Below, piece after piece: positions 38,888 to 49,101 of a DNA stretch of 64,000 nucleotides. The position numbers and the translations under genes were made by a program. A model generated the notes under the pieces. It did not search any database and was not told the origin of the DNA. It worked only from the letters and a program-made list of their open reading frames with translations. Numbering within the stretch: the first letter of the stretch is position 1; the number at the start of each line of letters is the position of its first letter. The stretch is taken from the NCBI GenBank assembly GCA_003254885.1, contig QANT01006385.1:1-64000 (forward strand). Reading direction: 5' to 3'. The DNA comes from Purshia tridentata. Its lineage: Eukaryota > Streptophyta > Magnoliopsida > Rosales > Rosaceae.

Positions 38888-40048
38888 ATGGGAGAGCAAA
38901 CCCAGGTCCAAACCCAATCCCAGCCTCTGCCTCAGTCGCAGACTCAGCCTCAGACTCCGACTCAGACTCAACCGCACCATGACTCAATCGCCGGCACCAC
39001 AATCGCAGCAGTCAGCCCCACACCGACCGAACTCACCAATGCTCCGGTCCAGACCTCCTCACCTCCTTCCAAAATCCCCTTCCGTCCAAGAAAGATCCGG
39101 AAGCTCTCGCCCGATAGCTCTGACCCGAATTCGGCTCATCAACAAATCGTAGGCGTACCCGACAACCCCAAACCCGTCGCCACCGCTACCAAGGCCACCA
39201 AGTCTAAGATCGTCCAGCAACGCGCCGTTTCGGTTCCGAGAATCGTATCGCGACCGCTCTCGTGCGAAGGCGAGGTCGAAACGGCGATTCGACATCTCCG
39301 AAACGCCGATCCGCTTCTGGCTCCATTAATCGACCTCCATCAACCGCCGACCTTTAACAATTTCCAGACTCCGTTCCTTGCCCTAACCCGTAGCATTCTC
39401 TACCAGCAGCTCGCGTACAAAGCCGGCTCCTCGATCTACAATCGCTTCACCGAGCTCTGCGGCGGCGAGGCCTGCGTTGTTCCCGAGACAGTTCTAGCCC
39501 AAACCCCTCAGCAGCTCCGGCAAATCGGGGTTTCGGGCCGAAAAGCTAGCTACCTTCATGACTTGGCGCGGAAGTACCAGAATGGAATTCTTTCCGACTC
39601 GGCGATTGTAAATATGGATGACAAGTCGCTGTTCACAATGCTGACAATGGTCAATGGGATTGGGTCTTGGTCCGTGCACATGTTCATGATTTTCTCGCTG
39701 CACCGGCCCGACGTTCTTCCGATCAACGACCTCGGCGTCCGAAAAGGGGTTCAGCTTCTTTACAGTTTGGAAGAGTTGCCTCGGCCGTCTCAGATGGAGC
39801 ACTTGTGCGATAAGTGGCGGCCCTATCGATCCGTGGCAGCGTGGTATATGTGGAGATTTGTTGAAGCAAAGGGGGCTCCTTCCAGTGCCGCCGCAGTGGC
39901 GGCCGGTGCAAGTCTGCCGCAACAGCATCAGCAACAGCAGGAGGAGCCGCAAACCCAACACCAACAGCACCCGCCCCACCCACAGCAACAGCAGCTAATG
40001 GATTCACTCAGCAGTCTTATTAATATTGGGTATAATTCCTTCACTTAA
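38888..40048 (+). CDS. HhH-GPD DNA glycosylase (AlkA/3-methyladenine type), intronless, 386 aa
   Basis: Predicted base-excision repair glycosylase that removes alkylated bases such as 3-methyladenine in the nucleus. The first ATG is at 38888; the frame is open slightly upstream but without an ATG. Residues 1 to about 110 are disordered and rich in Gln, Pro and Thr, with a basic stretch (FRPRKIRK) that could be a nuclear localisation signal. The glycosylase domain runs from about 120 to 320: the helix-hairpin-helix has NGIGSWS (G257-S262) and the catalytic aspartate is D281 in LPINDLGVRKG. The WRPYRSVAAWYMWR motif is typical of the AlkA branch. A Gln/His/Pro-rich tail follows (QQHQQQQ and similar). 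The low-complexity ends differ from bacterial AlkA and are likely plant additions. From memory, At1g75230 and At1g19480 are the closest relatives. Confidence 0.94.
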   Translation: MGEQTQVQTQSQPLPQSQTQPQTPTQTQPHHDSIAGTTIAAVSPTPTELTNAPVQTSSPPSKIPFRPRKIRKLSPDSSDPNSAHQQIVGVPDNPKPVATATKATKSKIVQQRAVSVPRIVSRPLSCEGEVETAIRHLRNADPLLAPLIDLHQPPTFNNFQTPFLALTRSILYQQLAYKAGSSIYNRFTELCGGEACVVPETVLAQTPQQLRQIGVSGRKASYLHDLARKYQNGILSDSAIVNMDDKSLFTMLTMVNGIGSWSVHMFMIFSLHRPDVLPINDLGVRKGVQLLYSLEELPRPSQMEHLCDKWRPYRSVAAWYMWRFVEAKGAPSSAAAVAAGASLPQQHQQQQEEPQTQHQQHPPHPQQQQLMDSLSSLINIGYNSFT

Positions 40049-43000
40049 ATTCTTCATTTTTTTTGGCATTTTCATAGGTCTATCTGTTTGTTCTTTGTAC
40101 ACTGCCTTATTCGTTTCATGTTCTGTTAGTGCTCAAATGTTTGTAGTTTAATTGCAAATGCCGCTACAGGGTGACAGCCTTGTGTATATTTCTTTTCTAA
40201 ATGAATGTGTGCCTAAATTGTTAAACCCTTGAAGATTGTTTCTTTCCTGCTATTTATGTTTGTGTATACAATCTTGTTTACCACTGAATGGGATTTAGAG
40301 TGGCTGTTACTTGTTCATAATATACTAGTATTAGGGATGTCAGGATTCATTTGCATAAAGAGAAGTAAGGAATTTGTGTTGGAGGAAGGAATCATGTTTT
40401 ATTTGTTGGATTAATGGTCTTTCAGAAGTGTTTCGAATGACATTTGAAATGCCCTTTCACCTTTCTTGTACTTGTTGAAGCTGGCTTTTGTTTGTTTGGA
40501 ATGCTGTTGTCACCGTAAATGCTATTCCCATTGTTCACAGTTGTGCTTCCCCTTCTCAGAAGTTTGTCTTCCTATGTGGAAGTATGGTATCTGCATTTTC
40601 TTTCATGAAGCTTTTTTTTTTTTAATAATACGTATTTACGTCTTATGCTTTTTCTAATTTCTTGCTCATCACACAGTTGAACGCTATGACCTTACAAAAT
40701 TTTACCTGTTTTGTTATAGTGCTTCTTATAAATAATTCCATAGTTCAAGTGGAACTTCTAAGCATGTTTATATACTTTTGATACTCATCCTTGATGTTCG
40801 CTGCATGCTTCTTACATGCTTTTTTGACAATCCACCAAGAGTGCCTTTATTTTTTGACATGGGTACACATGGTGTGTTAATTTTTGTCATCTCTTTGTTT
40901 GTGTAATGGATAAGGGAAAGGAAACTTAGCCACTTACGTTTGTTGAAAAAGTACTGTGTGTCAACATGTCATGTGAAATGTACCTTTAGGTCAAATGTGC
41001 CATTGTGAAGGGAAAGATAGAACAACCACATTGGGCGATATTTCCACGTGCAAAGTCCTTAAAGGCAAAATTCTTATATTGAAAGAGAAATAAACATGTC
41101 TTGGTCATGTTAAATGTTAGAAGAAACATTTATTTCCCTATACACTCTAGAAGTTAAAACATTTTGTGGTGCATCATGTTAAATGCAAGAAAGAAGTTGG
41201 TACTCTTTCGTTTTGATTTTAAATGTAGGCATGGATTAATAAACATACACATTACAAATGATTGTCATTAAATGAAAAGGTAAAAATTGTATCCCTATCA
41301 TTCTTTCTGTACTTTTCCCATGGCAATGCCTGAATTTCACAACCTTGAATGTTTTTTGGTTGATCTAAGTGGGGATAAATACAGTGATCTTGACTCCCCT
41401 CTTTACCATTAATAAGCCCAAGCTAGACACTAAAGATTCTATCCCATGGATTCGGGTAATATACAGGAAGTTGGATGATACCAAGCTTCTTATACAATAG
41501 TAAATATATGTCTTACCATTGATTTTTGTGCCTTGTCTTATTCAAATTCGAGTCTCCTGCAAACATCCTCTTATTATCCCTTATCTGGTTCAGTTATTAG
41601 TAGCGGTTGATTTTTCTTCTATCTGTATTATATGATACAGCCATGCGGTTTATTCTCATAAATTAATAGTAGTTAGGCTAGTTAGCTACTTTTGAAAAAT
41701 AAATAAATAATAAAGAAGTATATAGCTATGTGTTCCAGCTTTTTATGGTAGGTATAATGCATGGATTCATGGTGAAGTATTCCTTTTACATGTCATGTGA
41801 TACAGGACCTGTACCTGGGGACCTTGATTGAAAATGGAAATGAGAAGTTTGTCTGTCATTCATCTTCATTCATCTTAGGTAGAGGTGAAGTTCTTCAAAG
41901 CAGTTCAAGAATGGTTCTCATGTGGAAATTTTGTTGCTTAAAGCTCCGACATTCAAGGCCTTACGGATGAGAGTGTATTGAATCTAATTCAGTGATTATG
42001 CTTTTGGATTAAATAAATGATGATGTCAATGCTATAGTTTTGTTGATAAGATCTCTCATAGGACTTGATAGAATGCAATGCGGTAACCTGTAGGTTAAGG
42101 GGAAAAAAAACAGAAAGAACAAAAAGCCTTTTACCTTTAGGTGTGGTCAGATACTCTTGGTGAGTCTGGTTTTAATAACTGAAACATTATTGACCTGATA
42201 TAGGATGCCTTAGCGTGACATGCATTTATTTTATTTTTTTGGCATTATTTACAATTTAAGTTTTGAAGGGCAAATTTTTATTTTTATTTTTATTTTTTCT
42301 CGTCATGCCAAGGGCAAAGGTTAAAGGTGTTTTATCTACATATGAGCTTTTACTGAAGTCTTTTCTGGTTGTATCTAGGAATCGGCTTCTCATTTAGGAG
42401 TAAAACTTTTATAAAATGGGTGTATACTCTCATTGTCTCAAAATAGAGCGCATACAGTTGTGAGTTGCTAGTTGCCACTAAACTCCATCTAAAAATGTGA
42501 GGGTTGAAGTTAATGTTGTACCAAACCTCAAGAATTGGCATCCGAATGCAAGTATTCCAGCGAAACTGACAGAGGGAGTCCAGACCCGGGTCTCCAAATA
42601 TGAAGCCCCAACAAATGATTATGTTAAATCACGTATCACATTCACAGGTTGGAATGTCAATTTGGGCCACCTCTTGTTTTATGGTTTAAATTTAGGCAGG
42701 CCTCATAGATGTTTGCTCCATTTTTGTTTTCTATTTTTCTTTATGTTTTTTGGTTTTGTTTTGGGGAAATTACTAAAAAATTTATTTAGAGATTTTTGTA
42801 TAAAAAAAATTAATCTAAAAAGTTGAAATAATAAATGAGTCTACTTTGTACAAATAAATCCACCTTATGGTTCTTTCCATGAATAAAGTATGAACTTATT
42901 TGTATAAAATGGGTTTTATTTGTGTACTGTGACGTAGAATTCCAGCTGTACATCTGTATCCGGTTTTTTATTACTCTTCACAAATCAAATTCTAAATACA

Positions 43001-43698
43001 CAAAACCATTGAACTAAACACACTTATTTATTCAAATTTTTGTTAGTTCTTCCACAGTTATATTGTTTGCTCTAGTTTTTTTAATCATATTTCCATAAAT
43101 ATCAATTAATTAATACAGTTTTCTTAATTAAGCGTTGTTTTTTTAATGGTAATAAAAATGTAAAACCAGATTGTGTTTGTAGGAAAGCATTTTCTGTTCA
43201 TTGCTGTTTGCTGACTAGGTGCGTTCACGTTGTCATTTACTACATAAAGCTGTGCTCTTGTAATCATCGGCAACCAAAAGGTCCAAAACTATCTTCGAGC
43301 CGCAGCATAATAAGTAACCTTCTTAGTAAAAGCAAACCTTCCTAGTAAAACTGTAAAAGCAAACAAAGGATCAATTAACTGATTTCACTATTAGTAAAAG
43401 CAAACGTTATAATTAAGCAAAGATACCGAATATTAAGACGGCAGGAGATATGCTTTTCGCATTAATTAATAGTGAATCACAGTTCACGAACAACCATGTA
43501 AAACAAGAACATTACACATCAAACATCAATAATGCCAATTCTGCGACGCTTTTCTTATCACAGTTTTTAAGATGAAAGTGGGATATTCTCCAGGAATATT
43601 TCTTATTCTCTTCTTTAGTTTTTGTAGTTTTAACTCATATATGCATGCAGTTTGGCTAATATCACACGTACTGCATAAGAATCCTCAACCTTGTAAAC
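40049..43698. other. 3.6 kb intergenic region
   Basis: AT-rich sequence with poly-T and 'tttttattttta' runs near 42270-42300. Only short frames occur, none with a recognisable domain. The right end is the promoter of the next gene. Confidence 0.6.
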
Positions 43699-43705
43699 TA
43701 TAAAA
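43699..43705 (+). promoter_or_regulatory. TATA box of the FAAL-like gene
   Basis: TATAAAA lies only 46-52 bases before the ATG at 43751, so the leader would be about 20 bases long. Confidence 0.6.
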
Positions 43706-43750
43706 CGGGCTCAATCTGTTCAAGTCTCTTTGCAAAACGCAGAAAGAAAA

Positions 43751-45706
43751 ATGAAGAACTACGAGAATTATGACCCTTGCTTTCCCGACCAACCTGTGGT
43801 GGACCTGTACCTCCCAGTATGGGCCAACCTTCCGGCCTTCCGGTCCAAGCCAGCCTTCATTTGGGTCGAAGATGGCCCGGCCAATAACCCGACCCAGACT
43901 GCTGATTCCGATTCAACCCTCACCTATGCTCAGCTCAATGACTCTGTACAGTGCATTTCTTCTCAGTTGCTCACTAAATTTTCACTTGAAAGAGGTGATG
44001 CTGTGGTCATTCTATGCTCTCCGGGGCTCCAACTCGTGGAGACCATCTTTGGTTGCCAAAGAGCTGGCCTTTTGAGCGTACCCGTTTTCCCGCCAAACCT
44101 CTCTGTCGCCAAACACAATTTTCACCCCCTTATAAGGGTCCTCTCACAAACAAAGCCCAAGGCTGCCATTGCTCACCAAAATTACATCACAATTATTCAC
44201 CAATACATATCATCATCATCAACCTCAAACAACAACAAAAAGCTTGTACATATGCTGCAGAATATCCGCTGGATCGCCACGTGTGAAATCAAAACAAAAG
44301 ACACAAGAGAGTCAAAAACTTCATCCTATAATGGTTGCAAAGCCGAGGAGTTGTATTTGGTCCAGTACAGCTCCGGAGCCACCGGTATCCCAAAGCCGGT
44401 GCTAGTCACGGCCGGCTCAGCTGCTCACAACGTGAGGACAGCGAGAAAAGCCTACGATCTTCACCCGAACAGCGTGATCGTATCGTGGCTGCCTCAGTAC
44501 CACGATTGCGGCCTCATGTTTCTGCTACTCACCATTGTTTCCGGTGCCACATGCGTCTTGACCTCACCACACGCCTTCATCAAACGCCCGAGGTTATGGC
44601 TTGAACTCATTTCAAATTTCAACGCCACTTGCACTCCGGTCCCTTCCTTTGCTTTGCCTCTCGTTCTTAAGCGCGGCGAGGTTGATAAACTAACTTCGCC
44701 TCTAAATCTCTCGACTCTGCAAAATCTCATTATTATTAACGAGCCCATTTACAGAGACGCTGTCGAAAAATTTGTTCATGTGTTTAAGCCTTTCGGGTTC
44801 AATCCGTCGTCTATATCTCCATCCTACGGCTTAGCGGAGAATTGTACGTTTGTTTCCACTTCCTGGAGATCAGGCAGTGATCCTAACTTTCCATCTCACA
44901 ACAAGCTGTTGCCAAGTGCAAGGCTCGATTATAATTCTTATCAAAACGACGACGAATTGGAGGACATGGATATCGTTGTCGTAAACGAAGAGACACACGA
45001 GCTCGTCGAGGATGGGATTGAAGGAGAGATTTGGGTCTCATCTCCAAGCAATGCCTCTGGGTACTTAGACCACCCTTCATTGACTCGCGAGGTTTATTAT
45101 GGAAGACTAAGGAACAAGGTGGGTCGATGCTATGTACGGACCGGTGACAGAGGCGTTGTGAAAGGGGAACATAGGTACCTTTTTGTGACGGGTCGATGTG
45201 TCGATGTTATCAAACTCAGGAACGAAGAAAAAATGATGGAAATTCATCCTCATTACATTGAAACGGCGGCGTATAATAGCAGTCCGGGGTTTCTGAGAGG
45301 GGGATGTGCGGCTGCGTTTAAGGTTAAGGATACGATTGTGATTGTTGTGGAGATGCAGAGGAGTGAGAAGGACGTTGGGGTTTTGAGGAAATTGTGTGAG
45401 GGAGTGAGAAAAGGTGTGATGGATGAGGAGAGAGTTGAAGTTGGAATGGTGGTTCTTGTGAGGAGTGGAAGTGTGCCCAAAACTACTTCGGGTAAAATAC
45501 AGAGGTGGGCAGCCAAGGACATGCTTGTTAGAGGCAAAACGAGCGTTTTGATGGAGATGAGGTTTGGTGGTGATTATGGTGACTCCTCTGTTTCCAGATT
45601 TGCAGGCTTAAGAGTTGATGAGAGTAAGGGAGAAGAAGATAGGGAAGAGCTATTTCTCTCATTCTCGAATGCTTCAGTTCGTCCCTCATTGCTCTCTCTT
45701 TTGTGA
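43751..45706 (+). CDS. stand-alone fatty-acyl-AMP ligase-like adenylating enzyme, intronless, 651 aa
   Basis: Member of the ANL adenylate-forming superfamily, closest by motif to fatty-acyl-AMP ligases (FAALs), which activate fatty acids as acyl-AMP for a carrier protein and not for CoA. The first ATG is at 43751. Motifs: the P-loop-like A3 core VQYSSGATGIPKP (about 204-216), WLPQYHDCGLM (a FAAL hallmark, usually WLPxYHDMGL), SPSYGLAEN (Y359), YVRTGDRG (R463), LFVTGRCVDVIKLRN and the C-terminal SVPKTTSGKIQR with the catalytic lysine at about K582. Deviations: the A3 loop has PKP where PKG is usual, and the post-hinge segment usually RGRNHYPQDIE reads RNEEKMMEIHPHYIE. There is no carrier or condensation domain and no signal peptide. 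Substrate and carrier are unknown. No PKS or NRPS gene is nearby. Confidence 0.85.
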   Translation: MKNYENYDPCFPDQPVVDLYLPVWANLPAFRSKPAFIWVEDGPANNPTQTADSDSTLTYAQLNDSVQCISSQLLTKFSLERGDAVVILCSPGLQLVETIFGCQRAGLLSVPVFPPNLSVAKHNFHPLIRVLSQTKPKAAIAHQNYITIIHQYISSSSTSNNNKKLVHMLQNIRWIATCEIKTKDTRESKTSSYNGCKAEELYLVQYSSGATGIPKPVLVTAGSAAHNVRTARKAYDLHPNSVIVSWLPQYHDCGLMFLLLTIVSGATCVLTSPHAFIKRPRLWLELISNFNATCTPVPSFALPLVLKRGEVDKLTSPLNLSTLQNLIIINEPIYRDAVEKFVHVFKPFGFNPSSISPSYGLAENCTFVSTSWRSGSDPNFPSHNKLLPSARLDYNSYQNDDELEDMDIVVVNEETHELVEDGIEGEIWVSSPSNASGYLDHPSLTREVYYGRLRNKVGRCYVRTGDRGVVKGEHRYLFVTGRCVDVIKLRNEEKMMEIHPHYIETAAYNSSPGFLRGGCAAAFKVKDTIVIVVEMQRSEKDVGVLRKLCEGVRKGVMDEERVEVGMVVLVRSGSVPKTTSGKIQRWAAKDMLVRGKTSVLMEMRFGGDYGDSSVSRFAGLRVDESKGEEDREELFLSFSNASVRPSLLSLL

Positions 45707-47629
45707 GATCGACTTAGTTGGAACATTAATGAATAACTTGTGATGGACTAAGGTGGATGAATTGTCTAATTGCTTGTTGAACAGTTCAAGTTTTAAATAA
45801 ACTTTATTATAATGGATATGTATTGCGGACTTGGATTCTCTGTTCGTCTTTATTTTAACAATGTAATATAAATTTAATGGTTTATTTAATTTTACTCACA
45901 TTCAAAAGTGTTAGAGAATCCATTTTACCTTTTGCTAGTTACCATTAAATAATAATAGTAGTAAAATAAAAATAAAAACAAGTAGCGGATTTGGATAGCT
46001 ATATAAATTGTTAGAAGTCTACATATACAATGCACTAGAGTAGTTAACCGCAGAGGATAATGCAAAATTTCACGCAATTGTTGTTATCTAAGTTGATGAT
46101 TCTCATATTAAATATTTGGGTTTAGTTTAGGATCCTTTTCAAAATATATCATTATCAAGTGAATATTTGGGCTAGTTGATGTTGTATTTCTCTAAGGCTG
46201 ATGTTGATGGCTACATTAAAAAGAGTGGGCCGTAGGGGCCCAAGAGCCGTTTAAAAAACTAGATTTGACTATACAAGTTGGGCTTTACCCTTGTAGTTAC
46301 AGTTGTACGTAGGACCTCTACCAATTATGTGTCAAAGGAGGCTATCATCAAATCTGAGAGGGGCTTCAACAAAACACTCTCGCTTGTGTTGTAGGCTTGT
46401 AGTGTACATTTCGCTCGTATGGTCATTTCACGGAATTCATATTTCAAAACACACTCAAACTGTCCTGGGTCCCCCCTTCCTAGATCAAAAACACACTCGT
46501 TTTACTATGTAATTAATTTTTGGAAGAAATATTGTGGGCGTTATTAAGATTAAATTAAGACACTCAATTTTGATATGTTTAATTTATTTAAATTTCTACT
46601 TACTCAATTTGAGAATAGTGAGCAAGTAAGTTAGTTAAGTAGTGGGTGTGTTTTGATCTTCCCAAATATTCTTTGTCTATTTTACGTAAACTGGTTTAAA
46701 ATTGAAGCGAATTGAATTGGTTGGGGTCCTGGGGAGGTGTACATCACCAGGCAGAGGCAGTGAACAGATCGCTGAGGTTAGCCAAGGCAAGTACCAAGAC
46801 GTGGAAAGAGAGAGACAAAGAAAAGCTATCGATTGCATGACAGAAAGGTAAAGAGCTTGCTTGCTGGGGCAAGCGTGGTGTGTTTCAGAGAGTGCAGCAG
46901 AAGCCGCACGTTAGCTAGCAAGCCTTATAGCCTTTGATGCATACGACTATTGAGGGAAGAGAGAGAAAGAGTGATGAGGAGAGAGAGTGAGAGAGCAAGA
47001 CGACAAGAGCACTACTGTGGACCATCACAGCACTGGAACAGTAGTACTACTACTACTTTTTCACTTTTACCCATCTTGTTTAGTGGTTTTGCATGCATAC
47101 GGTTTTTTCGTAAAACTGAGTTTATCGAGGTTAATAGGGATTTCTTAGTATGCGTTTAATTAAGGAAACATGGGATTTGAAGGAGGATTACGAGGAAGCA
47201 AAGGCTACGTCGCATCAATTGGGTTGAGTCATGAGTGGTAGTACTGAAAATATGCATTTTTGGTCTTTTTTGGGGTGAAGGGCGTTGAGATAAGAAATGG
47301 AAAGTGGCAATAATGAAGGGGCGGGGTGAGGGGAGGTGTGGGACCCACCTTGGCAGGGCGTGGGAGAGGGCTGAACATGACGTTGTCGGTTGTTTTGTAA
47401 TCGAGAAAGAGAGAGAGAGGAGTAGTACTACACCTTGGCCTGGCCCCTTAATCTGATATCACTTGGGTTGGACTGGACTGGACTACTCTCTCTTATCCCT
47501 CTCCCGCTGGCCTCACCACAAGCAACCAACCTGTCTCTTGTTGGAAGCATAGAAGCACAAACCCACAAATCTCTCTCTCTTTCTGCTTTTACTTGGATAG
47601 ACGCCATTAGAGCTGCTCATGAGGCCGTG
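45707..47629. other. intergenic region and likely ZHD promoter/leader
   Basis: The first kilobase is AT-rich with no feature. From about 46780 the sequence turns purine-rich (GAGA tracts), then GC-richer (47320-47380) and CT-rich near 47570. This looks like the promoter and 5' leader of the ZHD gene, although I cannot place the transcription start. Confidence 0.5.
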
Positions 47630-47683
47630 ATGTTAAAGATGCTGTTGCTGCTAATTACTTCTCTCTCTTTCTTACAACTGTGA
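47630..47683 (+). promoter_or_regulatory. possible uORF (17 aa) in the ZHD leader
   Basis: ATG to TGA encodes MLKMLLLLITSLSFLQL. Its stop overlaps a good splice donor (ACT|GTGAGT at about 47680), and a matching acceptor (TATTAG) lies near 47970, which suggests a 5' UTR intron of about 290 bases. Splicing would remove this stop, so the uORF is uncertain. Confidence 0.3.
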
Positions 47684-47741
47684 GTTTCGTACCCTTTCAT
47701 CTCCACATTCAATTTTTTCTTTTAATTCAAGAGCAGATTCA

Positions 47742-47746
<5 letters not shown>

Positions 47747-47775
<29 letters not shown>
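47747..47775. repeat. (TC)n microsatellite
   Basis: A TC run of about 29 bases within the probable 5' UTR intron of the ZHD gene. Confidence 0.9.
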
Positions 47776-47779
<4 letters not shown>

Positions 47780-48093
47780 CAAAGCCTGCTCTTTTAACAA
47801 CAACTGTGCAAAATAAAGACATGGGTTGGTGGGTTTTAGGCTTTTAGCACCTTAATACAGTGAATATTTGAAAGAAAGAAGTTGATGATGACAATACTAG
47901 GATATTCATACTCTATTACCTAGCTACTTTTGTCATTTATGTGTTTAATTTTTTTTCTTTTTCTATTAGATTATGAGATCGAGATTAGAAGCCCTAGAAC
48001 CCCAATAAAGTACAAGAGTACCAGTTGGGATCGATGCTTTTGAGCAGGTTTCGAGATTGATTAAATAATTAAGATTTTAGCCAAATTTTATAT

Positions 48094-49101
48094 ATGGATT
48101 TTAGAGCTCAAGACAATGAAATGAGGACGTCAGGCTCTCTGAGCTACGGTACTACTCATTTAGCTACTAAAGAATCATCAGCGGGAGGAGAGAAACGAAG
48201 ATCATCATCATCTGCACCTGGGATTCACAATGGTACCTACACTTCTCAAACCCTAGACTACCATATTCAACAACCCATCAGCCTCGGGAGAGATCCAGAT
48301 CCAGATCGGGTCGCCCCAATAGCCCCGGTTGGGGTCGGACCCGGACCCAAGTCATCATCCAAGACACCATCCTCAACCACCAGCATTATAAGATATCGAG
48401 AATGCCTCAAGAACCACGCGGCCAACATAGGCGGAAACGTGTTCGACGGGTGCGGAGAGTTCATGCCGAGCGGCGATGAGGGCACACTGGAAGCTTTGAA
48501 GTGCGCTGCATGTGATTGCCACCGCAACTTCCACCGAAAGGAGGTAGACGGTGAAACGACTCCGTTTAGTCCCGGCTCTAGAAGAAGCGCCATAATGCTG
48601 AGCCAGCTTCAACTCCAGCCGCCTCTGCCGTCTCCGTCAGCTCTCCACCACCACCACCACCACCACAAGTTCTCGATGAACATGGCCCCGATTATTCAGC
48701 CGATGAATGTGGCTTTTGGAGGAGGCGGCGGCGGAACGGAGTCCTCGAGCGAGGATCTGAATGCGTTTCAGTCGGAGGCTGGTGGAGGGGCGGTGCCGCC
48801 GTATGCGCTGTCGAAGAAGCGGTTTCGGACCAAGTTCACGCAGGAGCAGAAGGAGAAGATGATGGAGTTTGCTGAGAAGGTGGGTTGGAGGATTCAGAAG
48901 CAGGATGAGGAGGAAGTGGAGAGGTTTTGTGCTGAGGTGGGAGTGAAGAGGCAGGTGCTCAGGGTTTGGATGCATAACAACAAGAACAGTGTGGTCAAGA
49001 AGCAGCATGAGATTGTTGGCATCACTGCAACTGCTGATCAGTGTTTGGAGAATGTAGTTGAACAAGCTGAAGCTGGAGGAGAGGAAGGGACAAACACATA
49101 A
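48094..49101 (+). CDS. zinc-finger homeodomain (ZHD) transcription factor, 335 aa
   Basis: Plant ZF-HD protein: a nuclear DNA-binding factor that dimerises through its Cys/His zinc finger. The coding region is one exon, usual for the family. The ZF-HD dimerisation domain is at about residues 98-150 (RYRECLKNHAANIGG, FDGCGEFMPSG, CAACDCHRNFHRKE). The homeodomain is at about 241-304 (KKRFRTKFTQEQKEKM, EKVGWRIQKQDEE, VWMHNNKNS), with the WxHNNKN recognition helix of ZHDs. Between them are a seven-His run encoded by CAC repeats and a Gly run; the N-terminus is Ser/Pro-rich. The leader is long and probably spliced. From the neighbourhood I would align it with ATHB33/ZHD5 (At1g75240), but this is inference. 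Confidence 0.95.
   Translation: MDFRAQDNEMRTSGSLSYGTTHLATKESSAGGEKRRSSSSAPGIHNGTYTSQTLDYHIQQPISLGRDPDPDRVAPIAPVGVGPGPKSSSKTPSSTTSIIRYRECLKNHAANIGGNVFDGCGEFMPSGDEGTLEALKCAACDCHRNFHRKEVDGETTPFSPGSRRSAIMLSQLQLQPPLPSPSALHHHHHHHKFSMNMAPIIQPMNVAFGGGGGGTESSSEDLNAFQSEAGGGAVPPYALSKKRFRTKFTQEQKEKMMEFAEKVGWRIQKQDEEEVERFCAEVGVKRQVLRVWMHNNKNSVVKKQHEIVGITATADQCLENVVEQAEAGGEEGTNT

Noticed and set aside
42497-42826. 109-codon frame downstream of the glycosylase
   Set aside because: Low complexity in the second half and no family resemblance.
46770-46800. String ttagccaaggcaagtacc resembling miR169
   Set aside because: Matches only the first nine or so bases of miR169, with no complementary arm nearby.
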